NCBI GenBank assembly: GCA_021793215.1
Contig: JAJYTE010000019.1
Coordinates: 1 to 49,720 of the forward strand
DNA length: 49,720 nt
Source: Bacillota bacterium
Lineage (GTDB): Bacteria > Bacillota > Sulfobacillia > JAJZYS01 > JAJYTV01
Direction of reading: 5' to 3'
Under the pieces are notes generated by a model that saw only the letters and a program-made list of their open reading frames with translations, was not told where the DNA came from and searched no databases. This document shows, piece after piece, positions 33,180 to 43,951 of this stretch. The position numbers and the translations under genes are program-made. How positions within the stretch are numbered: position 1 is the first letter of the stretch; every line of letters begins with the position of its first letter.

Positions 33180-33619
33180 GTCGTCCGAGGCCCAGCTGGG
33201 ACGCCTACTTCCTGCGCATCGCCGACACCGCCTCCGAACGATCGACGTGCCTCAGGCGTTCGGTCGGGGCGGTGCTCGTGAAGGACCGCCGCATCCTCGC
33301 GACGGGTTACAACGGTGCGCCCGAGGGGCTGCCGCACTGCCTCGACGTAGGGTGCCAGATGGTGGACGGTCACTGCGTGCGCGCCCTGCACGCCGAGCAG
33401 AACGCACTGCTGCAGGCTGTGGCGCACGGGGTGCCGACAGACGGCGCGACAGTCTACGCGACGTCCGAGCCATGTCACCAGTGCACGAAGATGCTCCTGC
33501 AGGCGCACGTGAAGCGCATCGTGTACCGCGACCCGTATGAGGACGAGCTGGCACGCGGGTTGCGCGCCGAGGCGGGAATTCCCTGCGAGCGGATCGAAGA
33601 GTCGGACGGGGAGCGCTAG
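33176..33619 (+). CDS. comEB: dCMP deaminase (ComEB family)
   Basis: The 147-residue product is a zinc deoxycytidylate deaminase: RPSWDAYFLRIADTASERS, SVGAVLVKDRRILATGYNGAP, the zinc site ALHAEQNALLQ (His and catalytic Glu) and SEPCHQCTKMLLQA (two cysteine ligands). It makes dUMP from dCMP for thymidylate synthesis. ATG 33176 has GGAGGG about 9 bases upstream and overlaps the ywlG stop. ComEB in Bacillus is next to comEA/comEC, but here it sits in the ywl region. Confidence 0.93.
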   Translation: MSRPRPSWDAYFLRIADTASERSTCLRRSVGAVLVKDRRILATGYNGAPEGLPHCLDVGCQMVDGHCVRALHAEQNALLQAVAHGVPTDGATVYATSEPCHQCTKMLLQAHVKRIVYRDPYEDELARGLRAEAGIPCERIEESDGER

Positions 33620-33640
33620 CCGCTGGAAAGGCGAGTGGAC

Positions 33641-33958
33641 ATGGCTGACACGAAGCAGGTACACCTTCCGAAGCTCGACGGGCTGACGCCGACGCTGGAG
33701 TCGACGGCGCTGAAGGTCATGGAGGAAGCAGGGGAGCTCGGCGCGGCGATCGGCAAGGTGCGGGGGCTCTCGGGCGAGCGCGTCGCGCTTGACGACCGTG
33801 CGGCGATGCGTCACGTGGCGGAGGAACTGCTGGATGTTGCGCAGACGGCCGTAACCATGATGTTCGTTCTCGAAGAGTCTTACGGAGTAGAAATCGGTGA
33901 GATCGTTCAGGCGCACGTTGAAAAGCTTGTTAGGAAGGGATACTTGCGCAAAGATTGA
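33641..33958 (+). CDS. MazG-like nucleotide pyrophosphohydrolase family protein
   Basis: The 105-residue product has the all-alpha NTP pyrophosphohydrolase pattern: EEAGELGAAIGKV (E-E-x-x-E type metal motif) and EELLDVAQTAVTMMF (E-x-x-D). Single-domain members act as dimers or tetramers and clear non-canonical nucleotides. It follows the dCMP deaminase gene by 21 bases, so it may be co-transcribed with it in nucleotide metabolism. ATG 33641 is preferred to GTG 33635; GGAAAGG lies upstream. Confidence 0.85.
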   Translation: MADTKQVHLPKLDGLTPTLESTALKVMEEAGELGAAIGKVRGLSGERVALDDRAAMRHVAEELLDVAQTAVTMMFVLEESYGVEIGEIVQAHVEKLVRKGYLRKD

Positions 33959-33994
33959 CTCGACGATGCGGGCACTTCTACGCAGATATATCCT

Positions 33995-34023
33995 TTGACG
34001 CACTTTGGTGACGGGCTTACGAT
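33995..34023 (+). promoter_or_regulatory. Sigma-A-type promoter of tagO/wecA
   Basis: TTGACG (33995-34000) and TACGAT (34018-34023) are separated by 17 bases, near consensus. Transcription would begin about 34030, some 35 bases before the gene. Confidence 0.75.
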
Positions 34024-34046
34024 AATAGCCGTTTGACTTCGTCACC
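34007..34046. repeat. Inverted repeat around the tagO/wecA -10 region
   Basis: GGTGACG (34007-34013) and its complement CGTCACC (34040-34046) enclose 26 bases that include the -10 box. It may be an operator or the base of a leader stem; both are inference. Confidence 0.4.
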
Positions 34047-34063
34047 AATTGAGGAGTAATCGC

Positions 34064-35110
34064 ATGCCACAACTTTTCGCGGCTCTACTGGCCGGCGCCA
34101 TTGTGCTTGCGTTGACGCCACTCGTGCGTCGCTTTGTGGTCGCGCATGGGCTTCTCAAGCAGCCGGGTGCGCGCACCATGCATCGTCGCCCGATGCCGCA
34201 TATGGGCGGACTCGCGATCGTCGGTGGCTTTACGCTGACGGCGGCTGCCACGTCCTGGCATACGCCAGGCGTCGTCGGCCTCATTGCGGGCGGCCTTGTC
34301 ATCGCGTGCATCGGCGTTGTGGACGATATCTGGAGCCTTCGCCCCTGGCAGAAGCTATTCGGGCAGATCCTCGCGGCGATTGTGCTCGCCGTCTTCGGCG
34401 CGCACATCGGCTGGATCACCAACCCGTTCGGCGGCATCCTGTTCACCGGCCTCTGGGGCTACGGCCTGACGGTGGTATGGGTGGTCGCCGTCACGAACAT
34501 CCTGAACCTCGCGGACGGTCTTGATGGCCTCGCTGCGGGACTGACCGCGATCGCTTCGCTCGCGCTTCTCGTGGTGCTGCTGCACCAGGGTGAGGGTGAA
34601 GTCGCAATCCTCGCCGCCGCTCTGGCCGGGGCGACGATCGGCTTTCTGCGAGACAACTTCGCGCCTGCCAACATCTTCATGGGAGACACGGGAGCGATGT
34701 TCCTCGGCTACGTCCTTTCGGCCCTCGCGGTGATCGGCACCGACAAGCAGGCTGCCGCGCTCGCGGTCGGCGTACCGATCCTCGTGCTGGGCCTCCCGTT
34801 CTTCGACACCGCCTTCGCCATCGTCCGCCGCCTGCGTTCCCATCAGCCGATCGGCCAGGCGGATCGCGGGCACCTGCACCACCGCCTGATCGACCGCGGC
34901 CTCTCGGTGCGCCGCGCCGTCATCCTGCTGTACCTCGTGGCGATCGCCTGCGGCCTTGGCGCCGTGGCGCTCGTGCTGATGCCGCACGACATCGGCCTCG
35001 TGATCGTGGTCCTTCTGCTCTTCGCGCTCGTCGTGGTGGGGTCCCGCTCCGGACTACTGCGCGACCGGGGGGACGAGGCGCCGCACAAGCAGCGCGGCGT
35101 GGCACGTTGA
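34064..35110 (+). CDS. tagO: Undecaprenyl-phosphate GlcNAc-1-phosphate transferase (TagO/WecA family)
   Basis: This membrane enzyme starts teichoic-acid or other surface polymer synthesis by loading GlcNAc-1-P onto undecaprenyl phosphate. The 348-residue product has about ten helices and the MraY/WecA motifs: HRRPMPHMGG, CIGVVDDIWSLRPWQKLFGQ, NILNLADGLDGLAAG (metal Asp-Asp), NIFMGDTGAMFLGY and GHLHHRLIDRGLS. ATG 34064 has AGGAG at a good distance. The TTGA overlap with wecB couples the pair: TagO consumes the UDP-GlcNAc that WecB epimerises to UDP-ManNAc, so the linkage unit of wall teichoic acid is a likely product. Confidence 0.93.
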   Translation: MPQLFAALLAGAIVLALTPLVRRFVVAHGLLKQPGARTMHRRPMPHMGGLAIVGGFTLTAAATSWHTPGVVGLIAGGLVIACIGVVDDIWSLRPWQKLFGQILAAIVLAVFGAHIGWITNPFGGILFTGLWGYGLTVVWVVAVTNILNLADGLDGLAAGLTAIASLALLVVLLHQGEGEVAILAAALAGATIGFLRDNFAPANIFMGDTGAMFLGYVLSALAVIGTDKQAAALAVGVPILVLGLPFFDTAFAIVRRLRSHQPIGQADRGHLHHRLIDRGLSVRRAVILLYLVAIACGLGAVALVLMPHDIGLVIVVLLLFALVVVGSRSGLLRDRGDEAPHKQRGVAR

Positions 35111-36243
35111 GTCGTCGGGTTCTGGCCGTCTTCGGCACGCGTCCGGAGGCGGTCAAGATGGCACCCGTCGTGCAGCGCGCGGGCGAGTTCGGCGTCGACT
35201 GCCGCGTCTGCGTCACGGCGCAGCACCGGGGGCTCCTCGACGCGGTGCTCGACACATTCTCGATCACGGCGGACTACGACCTCGACATCATGCGGCGCTC
35301 GCAGTCCCTGACGGACATCGCGACGGCCGTCCTCGCCGGCATCGAGCCGGTGCTCGCCGCCGCGAACCCCGAGCTCGTGCTGGTGCACGGCGACACGTCG
35401 ACGACGCTCTACGCGGCGCTCGCGGCCTACTACCGTCAGATACCGGTCGGCCACGTCGAGGCGGGTCTTCGGTCGGGGGACAAGTACAGCCCCTGGCCGG
35501 AGGAGATGAACCGGGAGCTCACCGACCGCATCGCCGACCTCCTGTTCGCGCCGACGCCCGGCGCGCGGCGGGCGCTGGAGCGCGAGGCGTGCGGCGGTCG
35601 CACCATCGTGACCGGCAACACCGTGATCGACGCCGTCCGCCAGGTGGCGGGCTCCGCGCGCGAACTGCCTTCGCCCGAGCTGCGCGCGCTCGCGCGCGCT
35701 CCCTTCCTCGTCGTCGTCGAGACGCACCGCCGGGAGAACCTCGGCGACCGGCACCGCGCGATCTTCCGCGCGATCCGCCGACTGGCGGAGTCCCGCGAGG
35801 ACATCGTCGTCGCCTTCTCCGTCCATCCGAATCCCGCGGTGCAGGAGCCTGCCCGCGAGATCCTCGGCGGTCATCCGCGGATCAACCTTCTCGAACCGCT
35901 CGACTACCCGGACTTCGTGCAGCTCATCGCCCGGGCGAAGCTCGTCATGACCGACTCGGGCGGACTCCAGGAGGAGTGCCCCGCGCTGGGCGTTCCCCTG
36001 CTCCTGCTGCGCGACACGACGGAGCGCCCCGAGGCGATCGAGGCGGGCGTGGTGGAGATGGTCGGGTGGGACGAGGAGCGCGTGCTCGCCGCGGCACTCT
36101 CCCTGCACGACGACCCGCAGCGCTGGGAGGCCATGGCCAAGGCGCGCAACCCGTTCGGCGACGGCCGTGCGGCCGAACGAACCTGGCAGGCCATCCTGCA
36201 TTGGTTCGGCGATCGTCCGGACGGACCAGAGGAGTTTCACTAG
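35107..36243 (+). CDS. wecB: UDP-N-acetylglucosamine 2-epimerase (non-hydrolysing)
   Basis: WecB/MnaA interconverts UDP-GlcNAc and UDP-ManNAc. The 378-residue product has the family marks AVFGTRPEAVKMAPVV, VHGDTSTTL, GHVEAGLRSGD, EEMNRELTDRIADLLFAPT, VETHRRENLG, TDSGGLQEE and RDTTERPEA. The start is TTG 35107, overlapping the tagO TGA. In Bacillota an epimerase often precedes the ATP synthase operon, as here. A short GGCC-CTCGCGA-GGCC hairpin lies downstream at about 36283-36297. Confidence 0.95.
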   Translation: MSRRVLAVFGTRPEAVKMAPVVQRAGEFGVDCRVCVTAQHRGLLDAVLDTFSITADYDLDIMRRSQSLTDIATAVLAGIEPVLAAANPELVLVHGDTSTTLYAALAAYYRQIPVGHVEAGLRSGDKYSPWPEEMNRELTDRIADLLFAPTPGARRALEREACGGRTIVTGNTVIDAVRQVAGSARELPSPELRALARAPFLVVVETHRRENLGDRHRAIFRAIRRLAESREDIVVAFSVHPNPAVQEPAREILGGHPRINLLEPLDYPDFVQLIARAKLVMTDSGGLQEECPALGVPLLLLRDTTERPEAIEAGVVEMVGWDEERVLAAALSLHDDPQRWEAMAKARNPFGDGRAAERTWQAILHWFGDRPDGPEEFH

Positions 36244-36306
36244 CTGCGGCTTGTTCGATGGGATGAACTGACTGGTCCATAAGGCCCTCGCGAGGCCAAG
36301 TGTCTC

Positions 36307-36336
36307 TTGTCACAAGGCCGTAACATCTCTTATACT
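36307..36336 (+). promoter_or_regulatory. Sigma-A-type promoter of the ATP synthase operon
   Basis: TTGTCA (36307-36312) and TATACT (36331-36336) have an 18-base spacer. Transcription would start near 36343, leaving a leader of about 160 bases before atpI. Confidence 0.75.
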
Positions 36337-36354
36337 GGGGAAGGAGGATGGCCT

Positions 36355-36507
36355 CTGACGCGGAAATTCGGTATATGCGCTGGTTTGAGAGCATGGCGAA
36401 GGATTAGATTAGAAGAATTGCACGTCGCTCTCAGAATCATCGCGAGAGACGCAATGGCTCAGGCGGACGAGGTAGACCTCCTGCTCCGGGCGCCGACAGG
36501 ACCGTGA
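36355..36507 (+). CDS. Possible short leader ORF before atpI
   Basis: A frame of 50 codons runs from CTG 36355 (AAGGAGG eight bases upstream) to TGA 36505-36507, which overlaps the atpI ATG as TGATG. The predicted peptide (LTRKFGICAGLRAWRRIRLE then LHVALRIIARDAMAQADEVD and so on) is basic at the start and acidic toward the end, with no membrane helix. It is not AtpZ-like. The good ribosome site and the stop/start overlap favour translation; the non-ATG start argues against. Another reading of 19 codons (ATG 36348) lies right against the same AAGGAGG and is less likely. Confidence 0.35.
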   Translation: MTRKFGICAGLRAWRRIRLEELHVALRIIARDAMAQADEVDLLLRAPTGP

Positions 36508-36866
36508 TGGCGAGATCAAAGCGCCGGATGGCCTTCGCGGTCGGGTTCGCGCTCGTCGCAATGCTCGGCGTGCTCTGGGGAATCGGACCGCAGGATGCGG
36601 TTCGAACGGGCCTATGGGTCGGCTCTGCCGCCGGCCTCGTCAATCTGCTCATGCTCTGGCTGCGCCAGCGCGCTGTCTCGCAGATGAGCTTGGCGAGGGC
36701 CGGGTCGTGGATGCGCATCAACCTCGCCTCACGGATGGCCGTGCTGGTTCTGGTGCTGCTCCTCGTGCAGCGGCAGCTGGGCACGTCGGGGGATATCGCG
36801 TTCCTCGGCGGTTTCTTTATGGTGGAGGCCGCGATCCTGATCTTGCTCGCGAAGGAACAGGGGTGA
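36507..36866 (+). CDS. atpI: ATP synthase protein I
   Basis: AtpI is a small membrane protein that helps assemble the c-ring. The 119-residue product has four hydrophobic helices (VGFALVAMLGVLWGIG; GLWVGSAAGLVNLLMLWL; ASRMAVLVLVLLL; FLGGFFMVEAAILILL). It occupies the standard first place in the operon. ATG 36507 overlaps the TGA of a possible leader ORF; GTG 36504 is an in-frame alternative one codon earlier. Confidence 0.85.
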   Translation: MARSKRRMAFAVGFALVAMLGVLWGIGPQDAVRTGLWVGSAAGLVNLLMLWLRQRAVSQMSLARAGSWMRINLASRMAVLVLVLLLVQRQLGTSGDIAFLGGFFMVEAAILILLAKEQG

Positions 36867-36869
36867 CGC

Positions 36870-37586
36870 ATGGAGCCGCAGTTGCAATGGAACATCGCCG
36901 GATACATTGTGAACGCGGACACGATGCTGTTCAGTTGGGCCTCGATGATCCTCGTCTTCGTGCTGTTCCGCCTTGCGGCGCACCGCGCGAGCGTCGAGAA
37001 GCCCCGTGGGCTGCAGAACATCATGGAGCTCTCGTTCGACTTCGTGCACGGGTACGTGCGCGACCAGTTGAACGACGAGCAGGGTAACCGGCTGCTCCGG
37101 TTGCTCGTGGCGCAGCTCATGTACCTGGTGGTGATCAACGTCTTCAGCCTTCTGCCGTTCCCGTTCTTCCACGCCCCGGCCGCCGACATCAACACGGTCA
37201 TCGGGCTCGCCATGATCGTCTTCGTCCTGATCCACTTCTACGGCATCTTCTACCGCGGCGCCTTCGGCCACCTGAAGAGCATGGCGCAGCCCTGGGGGCT
37301 CACGCCGTTCCTCTTGCTCGAGCAGTTCACCAACCCGATCACGCTCGCGATGCGACTCTTCGGCAACATTCTGGCGGGAGATCTTCTGATGAGCATCTCC
37401 GCCAGCATAATCCCCAAGGTCGCAGCCCTGAGCCTTGCCTACGGACTGGCGGTCGTGGCCACGATCGTGCTGCAGATCGCCGTGCTCGGGTTCAACTCCT
37501 TCATCGCGATCATGCAGTCGTTCATCTTCATGATCTTGACGCTGTCCTACATCAGCCACAGTATGCAGACGGCGCAGGAGCACTAG
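36870..37586 (+). CDS. atpB: ATP synthase subunit a
   Basis: The 238-residue product forms the Fo stator half-channels. TNPITLAMRLFGNILAGDLLM carries the essential arginine of the stator; QIAVLGFNSFIAIMQSFIFMILTLSYI is the last helix pair. It begins three bases after atpI. Confidence 0.96.
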   Translation: MEPQLQWNIAGYIVNADTMLFSWASMILVFVLFRLAAHRASVEKPRGLQNIMELSFDFVHGYVRDQLNDEQGNRLLRLLVAQLMYLVVINVFSLLPFPFFHAPAADINTVIGLAMIVFVLIHFYGIFYRGAFGHLKSMAQPWGLTPFLLLEQFTNPITLAMRLFGNILAGDLLMSISASIIPKVAALSLAYGLAVVATIVLQIAVLGFNSFIAIMQSFIFMILTLSYISHSMQTAQEH

Positions 37587-37626
37587 GACGAGCGTGCATC
37601 GGGTGCCTTGAAGGGGGGTGAGCGGG

Positions 37627-37863
37627 ATGTTGTTGACTTCACACGCAATCGCACTGATCGGCGTTGGAATCGCGGCCGCAGGCGCGGCCATCGGTGCCGG
37701 TATCGGTGACGGTCTTCTCTTCGGCCGCGTTATGGAGGGGATTTCGCGTCAGCCGGAAGCGAGGAACCTTCTGATGGGCACGGCATGGGTGTACTTCGCC
37801 CTGGTCGAGGCCATGCCGGTAATCGCGCTGGTTTTCGCCTTCTTGCTGCTTGGGCAAAAGTAG
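37627..37863 (+). CDS. atpE: ATP synthase subunit c
   Basis: The 78-residue product is a two-helix hairpin with GAAIGAGIGDG in the first helix, the polar loop RQPEARN and the carboxylate Glu61 in ALVEAMPVIALVFAF. The residue after the glutamate is alanine and the first helix lacks the glutamine used for sodium, so proton coupling is expected. ATG 37627 follows AAGGGGGGTGA. Confidence 0.96.
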   Translation: MLLTSHAIALIGVGIAAAGAAIGAGIGDGLLFGRVMEGISRQPEARNLLMGTAWVYFALVEAMPVIALVFAFLLLGQK

Positions 37864-37882
37864 GGACGGAAGCTTTAGGAGA

Positions 37883-37907
37883 GGCGCGAACCGGGTAGGT
37901 TCGCGCC
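37883..37907 (+). promoter_or_regulatory. Intercistronic hairpin after atpE
   Basis: GGCGCGAACC and GGTTCGCGCC form a perfect 10-bp stem with a GGGTA loop between atpE and atpF. No T run follows, so it is more likely an RNA stabilising or processing element that raises c-subunit output than a terminator. Confidence 0.6.
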
Positions 37908-37929
37908 GACCGCCTGAAAGGAGATCAAC

Positions 37930-38421
37930 GTGGGGCTAGGACTCAACCTAGGAACGATCGTTGTTGAAATCGTCTCCTTCCTTATCTTCCTCTTCTTCAT
38001 GTCCAAGTTCGCTTTCCCGCCGATCGAGAAGATCCTTCGTGAGCGGCGTGAGCGCATCGAGGGCGCGATTGAGGAAGCCCGCAAAGATCGGGAGGAAGCG
38101 GCCCGCCTGAAGCAGCAGTTCGAGGAGCAGATCGCGAGTGCGCGCCACGAAGCGCAGTCGCTGATCGAGCGCGCCCAGCGCACCGCGGACCTTCAGGCCC
38201 AGGAGACGATCCAGAGCGCCCGCGAGGAAGCGACTCGCCTCGTCGCCATGGCGCGCACCGAGATCGAGGGAGAGAAGCGCGAGGCGTTGCGGGAGATCCG
38301 CAGCGAGGTCGCCGAGCTGTCACTCGCGATCGCGGGCCGGGTGCTCCGCGAGGAGTTGGACACGGCGCGCCAGCGCAAGCTGGTCGACGAGTTCCTCAGT
38401 ACGGCGGAATCGGGCTCATGA
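37930..38421 (+). CDS. atpF: ATP synthase subunit b
   Basis: The 163-residue product has one N-terminal membrane helix (TIVVEIVSFLIFLFFM) and a long charged coiled coil (from about 33), the peripheral stalk. GTG 37930 follows AAAGGAG. It overlaps atpH by ATGA. Confidence 0.95.
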   Translation: MGLGLNLGTIVVEIVSFLIFLFFMSKFAFPPIEKILRERRERIEGAIEEARKDREEAARLKQQFEEQIASARHEAQSLIERAQRTADLQAQETIQSAREEATRLVAMARTEIEGEKREALREIRSEVAELSLAIAGRVLREELDTARQRKLVDEFLSTAESGS

Positions 38422-38965
38422 GCCAGACGGCGGTCGCGCGTCGCTACGCACAGGCGCTCTTCTCCGCCAAGGGCGGGGACGCCTCGGCCGTACGCAGCGC
38501 ATACGGAGAACTGCTCGACATCTACCGCGCAGAGCCCGCCCTGCGCGAGGCGATGGTGAGTCCCCGGATCGCGGCGGCGGAGAAGGAACGCGTGCTCAGC
38601 CGACTCATGCCCGATGCGCCTCCCGTGCTACAGAGTTTTCTGCGCCTCGTCTTCGAGCGCAGGCGGGAAGCGGAGATCGAGGCGATCTACGAGGAGTATT
38701 GCTTGATCGCCGACGCGCGTTCCGGGGAAGCGGAAGCGGTGATCGAGACGGCGGTGCCCCTGGCCGAGGGCGACATTGAGCGGATGCACCAGGCTCTGGA
38801 GCGTCGCTTCGGCCAGAAGCTGCGCGTCTCCCACGCGATCAACGAAGCCCTGCTCGGCGGTGTCCGGGTACGGGTGGGCGATCGGCTGCTGGATGATACC
38901 GTGGCCGCACGCGTTCGGCGCGTTCGCCGCATGCTGCTGTCCGAGAGCGAATTGGGGGGACAGGC

Positions 38966-38969
<4 letters not shown>
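38418..38969 (+). CDS. atpH: ATP synthase subunit delta
   Basis: The 183-residue product begins [13 protein letters not shown], the delta/OSCP signature, and ends with the C-terminal [20 protein letters not shown]. It links subunit b to the F1 head. Start overlaps atpF, and its stop overlaps atpA. Confidence 0.95.
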
Positions 38970-40471
<1,502 letters not shown>

Positions 40472-40482
40472 GGGGAGCAGAC

Positions 40483-41331
40483 ATGCCGCAGGGACTTCGC
40501 GACATTCGGCGCCGCATCCGCAGCGTCGAGAGTACGCGCAAGATCACCCAGGCGATGAAGATGGTCGCGGCGGCGAAGCTCCGCCGCGCCCAGGAGAGCG
40601 CCGAGGCCTCGAGGCCGTACGCGGAGCGCATCGAGGACGCGCTTCGCTCGGTCGCGGCGGACGCGAGCGCGGGACGCATGCCGCTTCTGCGGGCGCGTCC
40701 GGTGCAGCGCATCGGATACGTCGTCGTCACAGGCGACCGCGGCCTCTCGGGGCCGTACAACGCGAACGTCCTGCGCCGCCTGCAGCAGGAACTGGCGGGC
40801 GGCGGCGGCGAGGCGACCTTCTTCGCGGTCGGCCGCAAGGGCAGGGACTACCTGCGCCGGCGCGGCCACACGCTCACCAAGGAGTACATCGGCATCGGGG
40901 ACTACCCGCGCTACACCCAGGCGCAGGCGATCGGCGAGGACATCGTCGCCGCCTTCACCAAGGGCGAAGTGGACGAGGTTCGCCTCGTGTACGCCCAGTT
41001 CGTGACGGTGATGACGCAGAACCCGTCCGTGCAGGTGCTGCTGCCGCTCAAGCCACCGGAGGGCAAGGCGGCGCGCCAGTACATCTACGAACCGGACGCG
41101 GAGAGCGTGCTCGACAAGCTCGTGCCGCACTACCTGTACGCGCTCCTCTACCGCTCCCTCCTGGAGGCCAAGGCTTCCGAATGGGGCGCTAGGATGACGG
41201 CGATGGATTCCGCGACCCGCAACAGCGAGGATCTTATCAAGGGCCTCGTCCTACGACTGAACCGCCTGCGCCAAGCCGCGATCACCAACGAGATCGCCGA
41301 GATCGTCGGCGGCGCGAACGCACTGCAGTAA
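40483..41331 (+). CDS. atpG: ATP synthase subunit gamma
   Basis: The 282-residue product has the N-terminal helix DIRRRIRSVESTRKITQAMK and the C-terminal MDSATRNSEDLIKGLVLRLN region that form the central shaft, with GDRGLSGPYN in the globular part. ATG 40483 follows AGGGGGAG. Confidence 0.97.
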   Translation: MPQGLRDIRRRIRSVESTRKITQAMKMVAAAKLRRAQESAEASRPYAERIEDALRSVAADASAGRMPLLRARPVQRIGYVVVTGDRGLSGPYNANVLRRLQQELAGGGGEATFFAVGRKGRDYLRRRGHTLTKEYIGIGDYPRYTQAQAIGEDIVAAFTKGEVDEVRLVYAQFVTVMTQNPSVQVLLPLKPPEGKAARQYIYEPDAESVLDKLVPHYLYALLYRSLLEAKASEWGARMTAMDSATRNSEDLIKGLVLRLNRLRQAAITNEIAEIVGGANALQ

Positions 41332-42756
<1,425 letters not shown>

Positions 42757-42757
42757 C

Positions 42758-43177
42758 ATGGCCACCACCTTCGCGCTTTCCGTCGTCACACCGGAGCACG
42801 AGGTGCTGCGCTGCGACGCAGAGCTGGTAATCGTGCGTGGCGGTGGGGGAGAGATCGGGGTGATGGCGCGGCACATTCCGCTCGTCACTTCGATCGAGCC
42901 CAGCATCCTGCAGATCAAGAAGGCGGACGGCGACGACCGCCTGGCGATCACGGGCGGATTCCTCGAGGTGCGCGGCGATGCGGTGACGGTGCTCGCGCGC
43001 ACCGCGGAGCGGGCCGAGGACATCGACAAGAACCGAGCGCTCGAGGCGAAGGAGCGCGCCGAGGCGCGCCTTGCGGAGCGTCACGGCGAGATCGACGAAG
43101 CGCGGGCGAAGGTGGCGCTCGCCCGCGCACTCGTTCGCCTGCAGTTGGTCGAGGAGCAGGCCCACAGCGCCGTATAG
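42758..43177 (+). CDS. atpC: ATP synthase subunit epsilon
   Basis: The 139-residue product has an N-terminal beta-barrel (SVVTPEHEVLRCDAELVIV, GGGGEIGVMARHIP) and a C-terminal helical pair (RALEAKERAEARL) that can inhibit F1. It follows atpD by one base and ends the operon before a hairpin. Confidence 0.96.
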   Translation: MATTFALSVVTPEHEVLRCDAELVIVRGGGGEIGVMARHIPLVTSIEPSILQIKKADGDDRLAITGGFLEVRGDAVTVLARTAERAEDIDKNRALEAKERAEARLAERHGEIDEARAKVALARALVRLQLVEEQAHSAV

Positions 43178-43190
43178 CAATCACGCCCTG

Positions 43191-43236
43191 AGGCAAGGCT
43201 CCGTTCCGGGGGGACCCCGGAATGCGAGCCTTGCCT
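43191..43236 (+). terminator. Terminator at the end of the atp operon, overlapping the ywmB start
   Basis: AGGCAAGGCTC and GAGCCTTGCCT form an 11-bp stem around an inner stem (TTCCGGGG/CCCCGGAA), followed by a T/C-rich tract (GTTCTTTTCTCC). The 3' half includes the ATG and likely ribosome site of the next gene. Confidence 0.8.
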
Positions 43237-43905
43237 GTTCTTTTCTCCATTGGACTGATGACAGTTGGCGCGACGAGTGCGCCCTTGACCGCCCCCACCC
43301 GCGAGAACGCGGCGGCCGCGTTGGTGCCGCTCGCCTACGCCTTGCACGCGAAACCGACCGTCGCGACGGTCGAGGTGTACGCGACGGAGATCCTTCCGGG
43401 CAAGGCGGCGCTTCGTCGGATTGAGCAGGCGCTCGCGCCGGGCGCCCGCTGGTCGGCGTCACAGTTTGGGCGCGGAGAGGTATACCAAGCGACAGACGGA
43501 GCGCTGCGTGCGCGGATCTCCGATCTGCCCCTGGCGCACGGCAGTCACTTCCTCAGCTGCAGCCGCGTAGAAGAGGTGGCACCCGCGAAAATCGCTGCGG
43601 CGCTCGAAGAACTATGGGGGACTCCATGCGGCACCGATCATTCGTCCGTAGAGCTCACGGCGCATGCCGAGGCGCAGCCCACATCGAAGGAGATCGCGCT
43701 GGCGATCCGCACGGTGGGGGCGAAGCCGCTCGGAGTATTGGTTGGTCCTACCGGAGCCTTCGCACTCGCAGACCTTCCTGGCGGTTCGCCAAAGGTCTCG
43801 GTCGGGGGCCGCACGATGAACCTAGCGCTGCGGATTTCGTACGATATGGCACACCACTCCGCCGATATCGTCATCGGGACGCCGACGCTGCGTCCCGGTG
43901 GGTAG
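43222..43905 (+). CDS. ywmB: YwmB-like exported protein
   Basis: The 227-residue product starts with a signal-like helix (MRALPVLFSIGLMTVGATSA) and is otherwise soluble and beta-rich. It lies between atpC and murA, exactly where ywmB lies in B. subtilis, and its length and an N-terminal export signal match YwmB, a DUF1779 protein. Sequence similarity to YwmB is not obvious by eye, so the name rests largely on position. ATG 43222 lies within a terminator hairpin and has GGGGGGA upstream. ATG 43258 would remove the signal. Confidence 0.6.
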   Translation: MRALPVLFSIGLMTVGATSAPLTAPTRENAAAALVPLAYALHAKPTVATVEVYATEILPGKAALRRIEQALAPGARWSASQFGRGEVYQATDGALRARISDLPLAHGSHFLSCSRVEEVAPAKIAAALEELWGTPCGTDHSSVELTAHAEAQPTSKEIALAIRTVGAKPLGVLVGPTGAFALADLPGGSPKVSVGGRTMNLALRISYDMAHHSADIVIGTPTLRPGG

Positions 43906-43951
43906 AGCGAATCGCTCGCCGCACTCTGCGCTGAAGGGGACTGACACTACG

